A stretch of 64,000 nt of DNA from Myxococcota bacterium (lineage in GTDB: Bacteria; Myxococcota_A; Bradymonadia; UBA7976; UBA1532), in NCBI GenBank assembly GCA_963169045.1, contig CAUJDF010000057.1, positions 111,200 to 175,199 of the forward strand, in the 5' to 3' direction. Below, piece by piece: positions 51,275 to 62,185 of the stretch. Numbering within the stretch: the stretch's first letter is position 1; every line of letters begins with the position of its first letter. A program made the translations under genes and the position numbers. The notes beneath the pieces were generated by a model. That model was not told the DNA's origin. It worked only from the letters and a program-made list of their open reading frames with translations, and made no database searches.

Positions 51275-51721
51275 ATGAGGACCCGCACCAAGCTGGGGCT
51301 CGCGATTCTTCTGTCCGGCGCGGCGCTGACCGGCACGGGCTGCGGCCTGTTCGCCGCCGGGGCGGCGGGCGCCGGCACCGGCATCTACCTGACCAGCCAG
51401 GGCGTCGAGTCGACGCTGCCCACGTCGATGGACCGGGCGCTCGCCTCCACGCGACAGACCTTCCAGTCGCTGGGCATCGAGCAGACCGAGTTCGAGTCGG
51501 AGGACTCGGGCAACAAGGCCACGATCAAGGGCAAGCCCGCCAACCGCGACCTCGAGGTCAGCGTCGACCTCGAGCGGCGCGGCGACAACGTGCACGCCGA
51601 GGTGACGGCGAAGGACAACATGGTCCAGTACGACAAAGACTACGCGCGCCAGGTCCTGCAGCAGATCGTCGACCGCGCCGCCGGCAAGTCCCCGTCCGAG
51701 CCGCAGGCGATGAACGACTGA
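51275..51721 (+). CDS. DUF3568-like small lipoprotein
   Basis: 148 residues. ATG 51275 after GCAGGAG. Lipobox-like LTGTGC (Cys 23) followed by a Gly/Ala-rich stretch (LFAAGAAGAGTGIYLTSQGVES). The body, ALASTRQTFQSLGIEQTEFESEDSGNKATIKGKPANRDLEVSVDLERRGDNVHAEVTAKD, fits DUF3568: an alpha-beta domain with paired beta strands, often in stress- or biofilm-linked lipoproteins. Periplasmic; function unknown. Confidence 0.85.
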   Translation: MRTRTKLGLAILLSGAALTGTGCGLFAAGAAGAGTGIYLTSQGVESTLPTSMDRALASTRQTFQSLGIEQTEFESEDSGNKATIKGKPANRDLEVSVDLERRGDNVHAEVTAKDNMVQYDKDYARQVLQQIVDRAAGKSPSEPQAMND

Positions 51722-51772
51722 CGCGCAGGCGGGGCTTTACCCGGCGGGCGCGTCGTGGGATCAAACGGACCC

Positions 51773-53509
51773 ATGACGCTGCGCGACACCGCCCGCTCCG
51801 CCCTCGGCCTCACCCGCCTCGCCCCCTGGCTCCCGGCGGGGCTCGCCGCGGGTGTCCCCGGCCTGCTGCGCGCCCGCGCGCTCACCCACGGCGACCGGCC
51901 GTTCCTCCGCACGCCATCGGCGACGTGGACCTACCGCGAGGCCGACCGCTTCGTGGACCGCGCGGCGCGCTTCTGGCGCACGCACGGCACCGGACCCGGC
52001 GACGTGGTGGCGCTCTTGCTCGGCAATCGGCCCGAGGTGGTGCTGCACCAGATGGCGCTGTCGCGGCTCGGCGCGGCGGCGGCGCTCGTCAACCCGGACC
52101 TGCGGGGGCGCGCGCTCGAGCACGTGCTGCGCGCGAGCCGGGCGCGGGCGGTGGTCACCGACACGGCGCACGCCGCCGCGCTCGACACGGTCGACGGGCG
52201 CGCGCTGCGCCTGTGGGACGCCGACGCCGAGCTCGCGCCGGCGGTGGCGGCGCAGTCCGCGCGGCCGCTGGTCGACCGGCCGGCGGGCCCCGACCGCGTC
52301 CACGCCTACCTGTTCACGAGCGGCACGACCGGCCTGCCGAAGGCGGCGCCGATCCGCGACTGGCGCTTCCTGGCCGCCGGCGGCGCGTTCCAGGCTTTCG
52401 CGCTGCACCTCGGCGAAGGCGACGTCGTGTACACGCCCCTTCCGCTGTACCACGCCTCCGCCCAGCTCGTGGCGCTCGGCGCGGTGCTCTCGGCCGGCGC
52501 GTGCCTCGGCCTCGGCGCGCACTTCAGCGCCCGCCGCTACTGGGAGGAGGCGAACGCGCTCGACGCGACGGTGGGCGTCTACGTCGGCGAGCTGTGCCGC
52601 TACCTGCTGGCGGCGCCGGCGTCCGAGTCGGAGCGGCGCCACGGCATCCGCACGTTCGTCGGCAACGGCCTGCGCGGCGACGTCTGGACGGCGTTCCAGG
52701 CCCGCTTCGGCGTGACCCGCGTCGTCGAGTTCTACGGCTCGACCGAGGGCAACGTCATCCTGTTGAATCGCAACGGGAAAGTGGGCAGCTGCGGGCGCCC
52801 GCTGTTCGTCGGACCGTTCGACAACCTCGAGCTCGTGCGCTTCGACGTCGAGAGCGAGACGCACGCGCGCGACGCCCGCGGCCACCTCGTGCGCTGCCGG
52901 CCCGGCGAGGTCGGCGAGCTGATCGGGCGCATCGGCGTGCTGCCGACGGAGCGCTTCGACGGTTACCTCGACGCGCAGGCGACCGACGCGAAGGTGTTGC
53001 GCGACGTCTTCCGCCGCGGCGATCGATGGTTCCGCACCGGCGACCTGCTGCGCCGCGACGAGGAGGGCGACTTCGCGTTCGTCGACCGCATCGGCGACAC
53101 CTTCCGCTGGAAGGGCGAGAACGTCAGCACCCAGGAGGTGGCCGAGCTGTTGGCGGGCGCGGGCAACGTCGACGCGCTGGCGGTGTACGGCGTCACGGTG
53201 CCCGGCGCCGAGGGCCGCGCCGGCATGGCCGCGGTGGTCTGCGGGCCCGGCGGGTTCGAGCCGCTCGGCTTCTTCGCGCGGGCGGAGGCGGCGCTCCCGG
53301 CGAGCGCGCGCCCGGCGTTCGTGCGCGTCGTCGGCGATCTCGAGAAGACGTCCACCCAGAAGTTCAAGAAGGCGACGCTGCAGCGCGAAGGGGCCGATCC
53401 CGCGGTGGTGCGGGACCCGGTCTACGTGCGCGTCGACGCCGAGCGCACCTACCAGCTGCTGACACCGGAGCGATGGGCAGCCATCCGCGGTGGGACGCTG
53501 CGGGTCTGA
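51773..53509 (+). CDS. acyl-CoA synthetase, very-long-chain/FATP type
   Basis: 578 residues from ATG 51773 (GTG 51755 is an upstream alternative). ANL-superfamily motifs: P-loop YLFTSGTTGLPKAAP (about 178-192), TPLPLYHASAQLVALG, FYGSTEGN (about 322-329), WFRTGDLLRRDEEGDFAFVDRIGDTFRWKGENVST and the catalytic Lys near KTSTQKFKKATL. The FATP-like features (LPLYHASA; ENVSTQEVAELL) suggest activation of very-long-chain or bile-acid-like substrates. No signal peptide. Next to the lipoyl-less acyltransferase, though on the opposite strand. Confidence 0.94.
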   Translation: MTLRDTARSALGLTRLAPWLPAGLAAGVPGLLRARALTHGDRPFLRTPSATWTYREADRFVDRAARFWRTHGTGPGDVVALLLGNRPEVVLHQMALSRLGAAAALVNPDLRGRALEHVLRASRARAVVTDTAHAAALDTVDGRALRLWDADAELAPAVAAQSARPLVDRPAGPDRVHAYLFTSGTTGLPKAAPIRDWRFLAAGGAFQAFALHLGEGDVVYTPLPLYHASAQLVALGAVLSAGACLGLGAHFSARRYWEEANALDATVGVYVGELCRYLLAAPASESERRHGIRTFVGNGLRGDVWTAFQARFGVTRVVEFYGSTEGNVILLNRNGKVGSCGRPLFVGPFDNLELVRFDVESETHARDARGHLVRCRPGEVGELIGRIGVLPTERFDGYLDAQATDAKVLRDVFRRGDRWFRTGDLLRRDEEGDFAFVDRIGDTFRWKGENVSTQEVAELLAGAGNVDALAVYGVTVPGAEGRAGMAAVVCGPGGFEPLGFFARAEAALPASARPAFVRVVGDLEKTSTQKFKKATLQREGADPAVVRDPVYVRVDAERTYQLLTPERWAAIRGGTLRV

Positions 53510-53517
53510 GTCGAGTC

Positions 53518-53712
53518 TCAGCCGGCGAAGGTCGCCGCCAGCAGCCAGCACAGGACGCCCGCGGTCGAGAGCAGGCCGCCGACGTAGGCCACCGTGGCCG
53601 AGAGGGTGAGCGCGCCGGGCTCGGCCGGCGGCGGGAGCGTCGGACTGCGCCGCACCAGCTCGTCGGCGAGCGCGGCGTTCCAGACGTCCTGCTTGATGGC
53701 TTCGGCTCGCAT
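53518..53712 (-). CDS. small single-pass membrane protein
   Basis: 64 residues from ATG 53712, with an excellent ribosome binding site (GAGGAGGAAGGA). The N-terminal half is soluble (MRAEAIKQDVWNAALADELVRRSPTL), then a Pro-rich turn, then one TM helix (VAYVGGLLSTAGVLCWLLAATFAG) that ends the protein. It diverges from the Suc/Fer-like gene and shares with it a 120-bp, relatively T-rich intergenic region. No family recognised. Confidence 0.65.
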   Translation of the reverse strand: MRAEAIKQDVWNAALADELVRRSPTLPPPAEPGALTLSATVAYVGGLLSTAGVLCWLLAATFAG

Positions 53713-53835
53713 TCCTTCCTCCTCGCACCTCGCACCAGGAGACGAAGTCCCCCTCGCGTTTTTTCGTCCGAGTGGTACCGAGCGGCGACGTTCCCCTTTT
53801 TCGTTCGTCCGAGAAGTCTGGGAGTATCGGCAGTC

Positions 53836-54723
53836 ATGGAAGACCTCTGCTCCGCCCTGAGTGAAACGGTGCCTCTCTTCGCGACGGCGCCGGACGACAC
53901 CGACGCCTGGCTGCTGCTCGAGTTCGCGCTGCACTGGCCGGCGAAGATCCTCGACGGCCCGCCGCTGCCCGCCGCCGTCGTCGAGCGGCTGCGCGCGTTC
54001 GAGGCGCGCCTGCCCAACGGGCGCGTGCAGTTCGTGCGGCGCCCCCGGCGCCCCGTCGACACGCCCATCCTCTTCTTCGGCCGGTCGGGGGAGGCGGGCT
54101 GGCTGCGGTGGATGGAGCTGCCGGCCTACGAGGCGCTGATCGACCTCGACCTCGAAGGCATCCTCCGAGGCGACGTCGAGGCGCCGGGCACGCCTTGGAC
54201 GGGCCCGCTGGTGCTCGTCTGTACGCACGGCCGGCGCGATCGCTGCTGCGCGCTCAAGGGCGCCGCGCTGTACCGCGCGCTCGAGGACCGGGCGCCCGGC
54301 GCCGTCTGGCAGAGCTCGCACCTCGGCGGCCACCGCTTCGCGCCGACGGTCGCCGTGCTGCCCGATGGCCACTACTACGGGCGCCTCGGCGTCGACGAGG
54401 CCGAGGCGTTCATGACCGCCGTGCGCGAGCGCCGGCTGGCCCGCCTCGACCGGCTGCGGGGTCGCGCGGGCCGCGCGCTCGAGGTCCAGGCGGCCGAGCA
54501 CTTCCTGCGCGAGGCGACCGGCGAGACAGGCCAGGGCGCGGTGTCGGTGGTGGGCGTCGAGCCGCTCGCCGAGGACGCGTGGCGCGTGACGCTGGCGCGC
54601 GCCGGCGCCGAGCACCGCCTCACCGTGCGCCTCGAGACCGGCGAGCCGATCGTGCCGGCCAGCTGCGGCAAGGACGCGGCGCCGACGACACGCTTCGTGC
54701 TGGTGGAGCACCGCTCCCCATGA
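53836..54723 (+). CDS. sucrase/ferredoxin-like family protein (thioredoxin-like [2Fe-2S] fold)
   Basis: 295 residues from ATG 53836. The Suc_Fer-like signature CTHGRRDRCCALKG (about 133-146) and SSHLGGHRFAPTVAVLPDG (about 157-176) are both present; these hold the cluster ligands in relatives. The N-terminal part (CSALSETVPLFATAPDDTDAWLLLE) is typical. Cytoplasmic, probably a redox or electron-transfer protein of unknown partner. Diverges from the small membrane protein gene. Confidence 0.92.
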   Translation: MEDLCSALSETVPLFATAPDDTDAWLLLEFALHWPAKILDGPPLPAAVVERLRAFEARLPNGRVQFVRRPRRPVDTPILFFGRSGEAGWLRWMELPAYEALIDLDLEGILRGDVEAPGTPWTGPLVLVCTHGRRDRCCALKGAALYRALEDRAPGAVWQSSHLGGHRFAPTVAVLPDGHYYGRLGVDEAEAFMTAVRERRLARLDRLRGRAGRALEVQAAEHFLREATGETGQGAVSVVGVEPLAEDAWRVTLARAGAEHRLTVRLETGEPIVPASCGKDAAPTTRFVLVEHRSP

Positions 54724-54873
54724 GCCGATGACGCCTGCGCCTGCTCGCCCCGGCGACGCCTTCCGGTGCGTCGAGACGGCGACCGGCCTCGGCGGGCGCG
54801 CCGACGTCGATGGGGCCGTCCCGCCCGTCACATGGCTTGACTGAACCGCGACCGGTGGCGTCCTATCGCGCCC

Positions 54874-56136
54874 ATGCGAAGAATTCTGCCGTGGATGTTC
54901 AGCGCGGCCGCCGTGGCCGGCTGCGCGCAGGAGGCCGCCGACGACGCCGACGCGGGTCAGCCCGCCGGTCGCGCCCGCGACATGGATCCGAGCCACCCGA
55001 CACCGCGCGACGCGGGCACACGCGACGCCGCGCCCGTCGAGGAAGATACCGCCCCCGTCGACCCCGACGCCGACGCCGCGGTCGAGCGGCTCGTCGCCGA
55101 CGCCGCGGACCTGCCCGACGCCGCGCCGGATCCCGACGCGGCGCCGCCGGATCCTGGCCCGTGCGGCGACGGGCGCCCGGTCGTCGACCTGAACGCGGCG
55201 CTCGCCGCCGACGGCCACTACGACGGCGACACGTCCGGCGCGACGGCGGGGCTCGTGGGCCTGTGCGGCGGCGCCGCCGGCGGCGAGGTGGTGCTGAAGT
55301 ACACCGTCGACGCCATCCAGGCGCTCACCTTCGCCACCGACTTCCCCGAGACGACGGCGCCGACGGTGATCTACGTGCGCGAGGACTGCGCCGCGCCCGC
55401 CGATCTCGCCTGCAATCGCGGCAACGACGAGGCGCCCGGCACGCGCATCGCGTTCGAGCCGCCGCGCCCCGGCACGTACTACGTGGTCGTCGACACGGGC
55501 AGCCGCGCCGGCGGCGGCCCGTTCCGGCTGGGCGTCGAGACCGAGGCGGTGCCCGTCTGCCGCGACCAGCGCGACAACGACGCCGACGGCGTCATCGACC
55601 TCGCCGATCCCGGCTGCACGGGCGCCGACGACGACGACGAGGCCGACCCCGCCGTGCCGCCGCTCTGCGCCAACGGCATCGACGACGACGAGGACGGCCG
55701 CACCGACCACCCCGCCGATCCCGACTGCGAGGCCGCCGGCAGCGACGCCGAGGTGGGCCTCGCCTGCGCGCTCGATCCGCAGCTGCTCGTCGTGCCGCCG
55801 ATGGGCGGCCAGGTGCCGATCGACACCAACGGCCGCGCGAACAACTACCAGGGCTCCTGCGGCGGCACCGGCCCCGAACAGGTCGTCGCCATCCGCACGA
55901 ACGTGCGCGCGACGCTCACCTTCGCGACCGTGCAGCCGGGCTCCGACACCCTGATCTGGGTCCGGCGCGCCTGCGACGACGGGGGTACCGAGCTCGGCTG
56001 CAACGACGACGCGAACGGCGTGCTGTCCGAGGTCGTCGTCCCCAACGCCGAGCCCGGCACCTATTACATGTTCGTGGATGGCTTCGGCGGCCGGCCCGTC
56101 CTGACGACCGCGCAGATCACGGTCGCGCCGCTCTGA
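54874..56136 (+). CDS. lipoprotein with PDA linker, two PPC-like domains and Asp-rich repeats
   Basis: 420 residues from ATG 54874. Lipobox VAGC (Cys 17). Residues 20-95 are an Asp/Ala/Pro linker. Two similar beta domains follow, resembling pre-peptidase C-terminal (PPC) domains: ALTFATDFPETTAPTVIYVREDCAAPADLACNRGNDEAPG ... PRPGTYYVVVDTG, and ATLTFATVQPGSDTLIWVRRACDDGGTELGCNDDANG ... AEPGTYYMFVDGFGG. Between them are MopE-like CRDQRDNDADGVIDLADPGCTGADDDDEAD and CANGIDDDEDGRTDHPADPDC units, probable metal sites. Surface protein of unknown role; the linker type matches the lipoprotein at 15585. Confidence 0.85.
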   Translation: MRRILPWMFSAAAVAGCAQEAADDADAGQPAGRARDMDPSHPTPRDAGTRDAAPVEEDTAPVDPDADAAVERLVADAADLPDAAPDPDAAPPDPGPCGDGRPVVDLNAALAADGHYDGDTSGATAGLVGLCGGAAGGEVVLKYTVDAIQALTFATDFPETTAPTVIYVREDCAAPADLACNRGNDEAPGTRIAFEPPRPGTYYVVVDTGSRAGGGPFRLGVETEAVPVCRDQRDNDADGVIDLADPGCTGADDDDEADPAVPPLCANGIDDDEDGRTDHPADPDCEAAGSDAEVGLACALDPQLLVVPPMGGQVPIDTNGRANNYQGSCGGTGPEQVVAIRTNVRATLTFATVQPGSDTLIWVRRACDDGGTELGCNDDANGVLSEVVVPNAEPGTYYMFVDGFGGRPVLTTAQITVAPL

Positions 56137-57030
56137 TCAGCGCGGCGGACGCCCCGCCGCCGCGCGCCGCTGCCGCGCGTCCTGCTTGTCGGCGATGCGA
56201 CGCCCGAAGAGCAGGTCGTGCTCGAGCCGCGCGCGCTGCGCCTTGTAGAAGTCGTGCAGGAACACGCGCGGCTCGGTCCTCCAGCGCTCCTTCGGCCAAC
56301 CGATGCGCGTCTTGATCTTGTCGCACACCGTCTCGAAGGCGTCGTCGTCGAGCTCGTGCTCGCGCCGCAGCAAGTCCTCGAGCACCTGCAGCTCGAAGCT
56401 GCCGTAGTGCTGCAGCTGCTCCATCGTGAACTCGTAGCGGGCGCCGCCGCGCCGGAGCTGCCCGAGATCCTCGAGCAGCACGGCCTTCGGCGCCACGACC
56501 ACCCGGGTGCCGCCCACGAGATCGCCCGCGCGCAGCCGCTCCCGGTTGAACAGCGGCAGGCACAGCAGCACGAACAGCCACACGCCCGCGAGCAGCCCCG
56601 CCCACTTCGGCGACTCCGGAAACATCGTCTCCGGCGACAGCAGCACCTGCATCGGCAGCTGGATCTCCGCGATGCGCGTCAGGTTCCGGGCGAAGATGGC
56701 CTGCGCGGTGAGCGGACCGCCCTGGGCGTCGACCACGCGGAGGCCGATCGCGCGCTTGCCGGGCGTCTGTCCGCGCCACCGCAGCTCGAAGATCGGGAAG
56801 TAGAAGACCTGCAGCAGGAACGACACGAGCAGGAAGAACGCCAGGAAGAACCCGTCGGCGGGGTTCCCGATGGCCCAGATCGTCAGCAGGCCGAGGACGA
56901 TCGTCGACCCGATGATGGCGAGCATGTCGATGAGGAAGGCCGCCGCCCGGTCGGCGCCGCGCGCCAGCGTGAAGCGCAGCGGCACGCCCTCGGGCGTCTC
57001 GACCACCCGCAGCCGCTTCTCCTCGCTCAC
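56137..57030 (-). CDS. RDD-family membrane protein with a cytoplasmic C-terminal extension
   Basis: 297 residues from GTG 57030 (overlaps the SpoIIM-like stop). RDD domain at residues 15-185, with the namesake R-D-D pattern in RGADRAAAFLIDML and TPGKRAIGLRVVDAQGG, and three or four TM helices (IIGSTIVLGLLTIWAI; GFFLAFFLLVSFLLQVFYF; WAGLLAGVWLFVLLCLPLF). The C-terminal 110 residues are charged and helical (MEQLQHYGSFELQVLEDLLRREHELDDDAFETVCDKI) and not part of the RDD family. Last gene of the MoxR/DUF58 operon. Confidence 0.9.
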   Translation of the reverse strand: MSEEKRLRVVETPEGVPLRFTLARGADRAAAFLIDMLAIIGSTIVLGLLTIWAIGNPADGFFLAFFLLVSFLLQVFYFPIFELRWRGQTPGKRAIGLRVVDAQGGPLTAQAIFARNLTRIAEIQLPMQVLLSPETMFPESPKWAGLLAGVWLFVLLCLPLFNRERLRAGDLVGGTRVVVAPKAVLLEDLGQLRRGGARYEFTMEQLQHYGSFELQVLEDLLRREHELDDDAFETVCDKIKTRIGWPKERWRTEPRVFLHDFYKAQRARLEHDLLFGRRIADKQDARQRRAAAGRPPR

Positions 57031-58028
57031 CGCCTCGCCCTCCCCACGCGGCCGAAGTACGCCGCCCACAGCAGCGCCGTCGCGAGCGCCATCAGATAGC
57101 GCGCGCCGTCGTGCTGGACGGTCTGGCGGAAGACGCCTTCGATGAGGCCGGCGAAGAACAGCATCACGACGGCGCCCATCACGATGACCGCCGCCTCGCG
57201 CCCGCGCCGCGCCAGGTTCCCGAGGCGCGTGTGCCGGCCGGGGAACAGCAACGCCTGCCCGAGCGCCAGCCCGCCGGCGCCGCACAGCACCACCGCGAGC
57301 AGCTCGGTCACCCCGTGCGGCAGCACCCAGCCCCAGAACTCGAACGACAGACCGCGCTGGTGGTACAGCGCCGCGAAGGCGCCGAGCAGCAGCCCGTTCA
57401 TCAGCAGCAGGAAAAAGACGGGGATGCCCGCGAGAAAACCCAATCCGAACGCGAGGATGCCGATGCGGGCGTTGTGCGTGAACAGGAAGCTGGCGAACGC
57501 GCCGAGCCGATCGGCCGCCGACTCGCCGTCGTCGTACAGCACGCCGCGCAGCGACTCGGTCGAGGCCGACGGACCGCGCCCCCCGGCGTACGCCGCGTCG
57601 ACGAAGCTGTAGAAGCGGTCCGAGTCGCCGAGCACGATGAGCAGCCCCGCCACCGTGCCCACGGCGAGGAAGAGCGCCGACAGCAGCACGTGCCAGCGGT
57701 GCGCGCGGACCGTCTGCGGCAGGACGTGGGTGAAGAACGCGGACAGCGCGTCGCGCAGGCGCGTCTTGCCGCCGTAGACCGCCGACCAGGCACGCGCGCA
57801 CAGCGACTCGAGGTACTCGACGACGTTGCGATCGAGCGAGATGGCACGCGCCACCGACAGCGACGACAGCGCCGTGCGATAGAGCATCGGCAGGCTCGTC
57901 ATCTGTTCGGCGCTCAGCGTGCGCAGGCCCTGCTTCTCGACCTGGTCGACGATTGTCTCGAGCGCCCGCCACGCCGCCTCGCGCTCGCGGCGGAACTCCA
58001 CGCTCCGCAGTCGGATCGGTTCGTTCAC
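57027..58028 (-). CDS. SpoIIM-like (stage II sporulation protein M family) membrane protein
   Basis: 333 residues from GTG 58028. A 90-residue cytoplasmic helical N-terminus (FRREREAAWRALETIVDQVEKQGLRTL; LPMLYRTALSSLSVARAISLD) is followed by about five TM helices (HVLLSALFLAVGTVAGLLIVLG; IGILAFGLGFLAGIPVFFLLLMNGLLLGAF; GVTELLAVVLCGAGGLALGQALL; AAVIVMGAVVMLFFAGLIEGVF). The N(G)LLLGAF and PHGVTEL motifs are typical of SpoIIM-family proteins in non-sporulating bacteria, where they cluster with RDD and MoxR genes. Overlaps both neighbours by 4 bp. Confidence 0.92.
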   Translation of the reverse strand: MNEPIRLRSVEFRREREAAWRALETIVDQVEKQGLRTLSAEQMTSLPMLYRTALSSLSVARAISLDRNVVEYLESLCARAWSAVYGGKTRLRDALSAFFTHVLPQTVRAHRWHVLLSALFLAVGTVAGLLIVLGDSDRFYSFVDAAYAGGRGPSASTESLRGVLYDDGESAADRLGAFASFLFTHNARIGILAFGLGFLAGIPVFFLLLMNGLLLGAFAALYHQRGLSFEFWGWVLPHGVTELLAVVLCGAGGLALGQALLFPGRHTRLGNLARRGREAAVIVMGAVVMLFFAGLIEGVFRQTVQHDGARYLMALATALLWAAYFGRVGRARR

Positions 58029-59331
58029 AGCAGCTCCCGCCGCTGAATGTCGAGGTAACGGTTCAGCAGCGACGTCGACAGACGGTCCGGCTGGACGTCG
58101 ACGCAGTGCACGCCCATGCGCCGCAGCCGGCCGACCACGCGCTCCCGTTCGCGCAGCAGCTCCGCGGCCACCACCGCCCGCTGGAGGGCCACGCTCGACC
58201 GCGGCTCGGCGTCGGCGAGCGCCGCCAGCCACGGATCCCGCAGCGACACGAACATCACGAGGTGCTTGCGCGCCAGCCGCTCGATGTTCTCGACCATCAG
58301 GCCGGCCGTGACCGTGTCGACGAAGTCGGTCAGCACGACGACGAGCGAGCGCCGCTCGAGCCGCGCCGAGAGCTGCGCGAGCCCCAGCGTGTAGTTCGTC
58401 TCGCCCGAGTGGTACTCGAGCTCCGCCGAGCGCTGCTGCAGCGTGTGGATCCAGTGCACGCCGCCCTGCGGCTGCACCAGCAGGCGCACCGCCTCGTCGA
58501 ACGCGAACAGCCCCACCCGGTCGCCGGCGCGCAGCCCATAGTAGGCCAGCAGCAGCCCGGCGTTGATGGCATGGTCGAGCTTCGGCACGCCGCCCATCGG
58601 CTCGCCCATCAGGTGCCCGGTGTCGAACGCCAGCACGATCTGATGGTTGCGCTCGGCGCGGTACTCGCGGACGAGCAACTTGCGGTGGCGCGCCGACGCC
58701 TTCCAGTCGATGGCGCGGTGGTCGAGGCCCGGTCGGTACTCGAGCAGCGACTCGAACTCGCTGCCGTCGCCGACGTAGTGCTCCTGCTTGAGGCCGACGA
58801 GGTACTCCTTGCTGCCGAACATGCGCAGCGCCGCCGCGCGCACGGCACGCACGTCGGGCGTGACGGCGATCGCCGCGTCGACCGGCGTGCGCACCGTGCG
58901 CCGGACGAGCCCGAGCGGGCCGGACCACCGCGCCCAGACCGCGTGCACGTGCGCCGTCCCGCGCCGCAACGGCCGCAGCGGCAGCTCGACGGTCACCGTG
59001 CTCGCGACCGTCGCCGCCGTCGCCGGGACCGGCGTGATCTTCTCGTCGACGTCACACAGCAGCTCGAGCTCCACCGGCCGCGACCAGCCTTCGGCCGACA
59101 GCTCGACTTTCAGCGGGTCCACGTCGCCGATGTACAGCGTGCCGGGCGCCTTCGGTCGCACGCGCAGCCGCCGCCGCGGCAGACCCAGCATCGCGTCGGC
59201 CGCCACCGCGCCGCCCGCCACCGCCACGAACGCGAGCCACACCGTCCACAGCCGCGCTTCCACGAGGGCGGGCAGCAGCGACAGCGGCAGCCCGAGCGCG
59301 AACAGCAGGACGGCGCGGAGGGTCGGCTGCA

Positions 59332-59332
<1 letters not shown>
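58025..59332 (-). CDS. DUF58 / vWA-like protein
   Basis: 435 residues from ATG 59332 (overlaps the MoxR stop). Two N-terminal hydrophobic segments (7-25 and 30-46) anchor it. A beta domain follows, then the DUF58 core: GDGSEFESLLEYRPGLDHRAIDWKASARHRKLLVREYRAERNH, then a vWA-like QIVLAFDTGHLM (MIDAS-like DxG, degenerate), VGLFAFDEAVRLLV and SLVVVLTDFVD. MoxR-DUF58 pairs are thought to act as chaperone systems for metalloenzymes or envelope complexes. Confidence 0.94.
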
Positions 59333-60288
<956 letters not shown>

Positions 60289-60290
60289 CG

Positions 60291-61496
60291 CTACCGCCCC
60301 GCCCCCAACATCCGCGTCCGCCACCGGTGAATCCGCCGCGCCACGGCCAGGCTGCGCCGTCCGTCCGCCCGCCGCACCATCTCGTCGATCTCCGTGGCGC
60401 TCTCTTCGACGCCGCGGACGCGGCCCGCCCTCTCGAGCCACCGCACGCGCGCGGCCTCGTCGAGGTCGTCGGGGGCGTGCAGCCCGGCCGCCACCTCGCG
60501 CGCCATCGAGCGCCAGTAGCGCTCGAGCGCGTGCGCCGCGTGGCCGCCGAACGCCAGCAGCGCCGCCGTGTTCTCGACGAGCACCGCCCGCCCGCGCCCG
60601 AGCGCCGGCCGCAGCGGCTCCGGGGCCCCGAACCGCCGCGCCGCGGCCCAGAGCAGGAGCCCGAGCACGAGCGCCGCCTGCAGCGTCGCCAGCAGCAGCG
60701 GCATCTCGAACAGCGCTCGCCAGATGCTCGGCGTCGCCTCGTAGCCGTGCAACGTCTCGTCGATCACCACGCCGCCGTGCTCGCGCAGCGCGAACAGGAT
60801 CCGCAGTGCCAGCAGCGCGTTGTCTCCGCGCCCGATCCCGTGGTTGGCGATCAGGTCGGGATCGGCGAGCACCCACACCGGCGGCTCGCTGCCGGGCACG
60901 AGGCCGAGCAGCACGCCGCCGCGGCCGTCGTCGATGACCGGCTCGAGGTCGCTGCCGACGGCCACCTGCGGCGCGCGCAGGTCCGGCGCCGGCAGGTCGC
61001 CCGCGTCCCACGCCGCCGGCGGCGCGCGTCGCTGCACGCCGCCCCCCGCGCCCACCGCCTGCAGCACCGCGTCGATCTCGTCGTCGGCCACCGGCGAGAC
61101 CCGCGCGATCCAGCCCGGCTTCTCCGGGTGCGGATCGCCGTCCCAGCGCGGCAGCACGACGAGCACACCGGCGGCGCTCGTCTCCTGGATCATTTCGCGC
61201 AGATCGCCGCTCTCGACCGCACCGCCGCCCGGCTCGGCCACCACGAGCACCGCGTCGGCGCCGGCCTTCGTCGCCGAACCGTGGCGGCTCACCACCACCG
61301 GCACGTGCAGGCGGCGCAGCGTCTCGACCAACGCGCGGTGCCCGATGGCCGAGCGGCTGTAGGTGTCGGCGCGGTCCGAGTCGATGTCCGTCCAGTCGGG
61401 ACCCATCACCGCGATGGCGAGCGCGAGCGCGAACGAGATCGCCCCGGCGATCGCGAGGTTGCGGACGACCGCCCCCCGGAACGGCGACTCGCTCAC
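60291..61496 (-). CDS. DUF4350-domain membrane protein
   Basis: 401 residues from GTG 61496 (overlaps the DUF4129-like stop). One N-terminal TM helix ([19 protein letters not shown]), then an extracytoplasmic DUF4350 domain: [51 protein letters not shown] and [30 protein letters not shown] second TM helix ([23 protein letters not shown], about 280-302) precedes a cytoplasmic helical tail. The DUF4350-DUF4129-MoxR-DUF58 set is a conserved bacterial cluster of unresolved function. Confidence 0.92.
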   Translation of the reverse strand: MSESPFRGAVVRNLAIAGAISFALALAIAVMGPDWTDIDSDRADTYSRSAIGHRALVETLRRLHVPVVVSRHGSATKAGADAVLVVAEPGGGAVESGDLREMIQETSAAGVLVVLPRWDGDPHPEKPGWIARVSPVADDEIDAVLQAVGAGGGVQRRAPPAAWDAGDLPAPDLRAPQVAVGSDLEPVIDDGRGGVLLGLVPGSEPPVWVLADPDLIANHGIGRGDNALLALRILFALREHGGVVIDETLHGYEATPSIWRALFEMPLLLATLQAALVLGLLLWAAARRFGAPEPLRPALGRGRAVLVENTAALLAFGGHAAHALERYWRSMAREVAAGLHAPDDLDEAARVRWLERAGRVRGVEESATEIDEMVRRADGRRSLAVARRIHRWRTRMLGAGR

Positions 61497-62149
61497 GCGC
61501 GCCTGCCTTCGAGGATGCCGACGAACGCGCGATACGCGGCGATGCACCGTTCGTAGTCGGCGAGCGCCGCCGGCGCCCCGCCGAACCGCGTGATCTCGAC
61601 GGCGTCGACGAGCTGGCCGAGCGCCGCGCGCGCCGGCGGCGCGAGCGAGACCGTCCCGAGCACCTCCCGGCTGGTGAGCGCCTCGGGCAGGTCCGTGCGC
61701 TTCGACAGCGCCTGCAGCGTGCGCAACAGCAGGACGTGCACCGCCTCGGCGAACTGGCCCGTGCGGGCGAGCGCCTCGGCGTCGATGAGGGGCGCCGGCC
61801 CGATGACCGGCGCGGGCGCGTCGCCGTCGCCGCCGGGCGTCGCCGGCTCGGCGGCGCGCCCCGCCTTCAGCTCCCGCCAGGCCACCGCGCCGGCGAGCAC
61901 GACGAAGATGCCGATCAGCGACCACATGAGGACGCCGGCGATCGGCGAGCCCTCGCCGAGGCGTGATCGGTCGAGGCGGCGTGTGCGGGGGCGCTCGAGC
62001 GGCAGCGGCGCGCTCCCGGACGCCGGCGCGCCGGGCAGGTCGTCCTGGTAGCCCTGCTGGGAGAGCACGGCGCGCGCGGCTTCGCGCACCTCGGCCGGTT
62101 CGGGGGAGGCGAGTCCGACGAAGAGGAAGAGGCAGAGCGCGGCAGGCAC
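61493..62149 (-). CDS. DUF4129-domain membrane protein
   Basis: 218 residues from GTG 62149, chosen for its signal-like start ([20 protein letters not shown]); a TTG at 62185 is possible. An extracytoplasmic stretch of about 70 residues ([20 protein letters not shown]) leads to a TM helix ([22 protein letters not shown]). The cytoplasmic DUF4129 region follows: [39 protein letters not shown] and [29 protein letters not shown]. First gene of the operon with DUF4350, MoxR, DUF58, SpoIIM and RDD genes. Confidence 0.9.
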   Translation of the reverse strand: MPAALCLFLFVGLASPEPAEVREAARAVLSQQGYQDDLPGAPASGSAPLPLERPRTRRLDRSRLGEGSPIAGVLMWSLIGIFVVLAGAVAWRELKAGRAAEPATPGGDGDAPAPVIGPAPLIDAEALARTGQFAEAVHVLLLRTLQALSKRTDLPEALTSREVLGTVSLAPPARAALGQLVDAVEITRFGGAPAALADYERCIAAYRAFVGILEGRRA

Positions 62150-62185
62150 GGAGGCAAATTGCCCCCTTCGCGCGCCGCGCGTCAA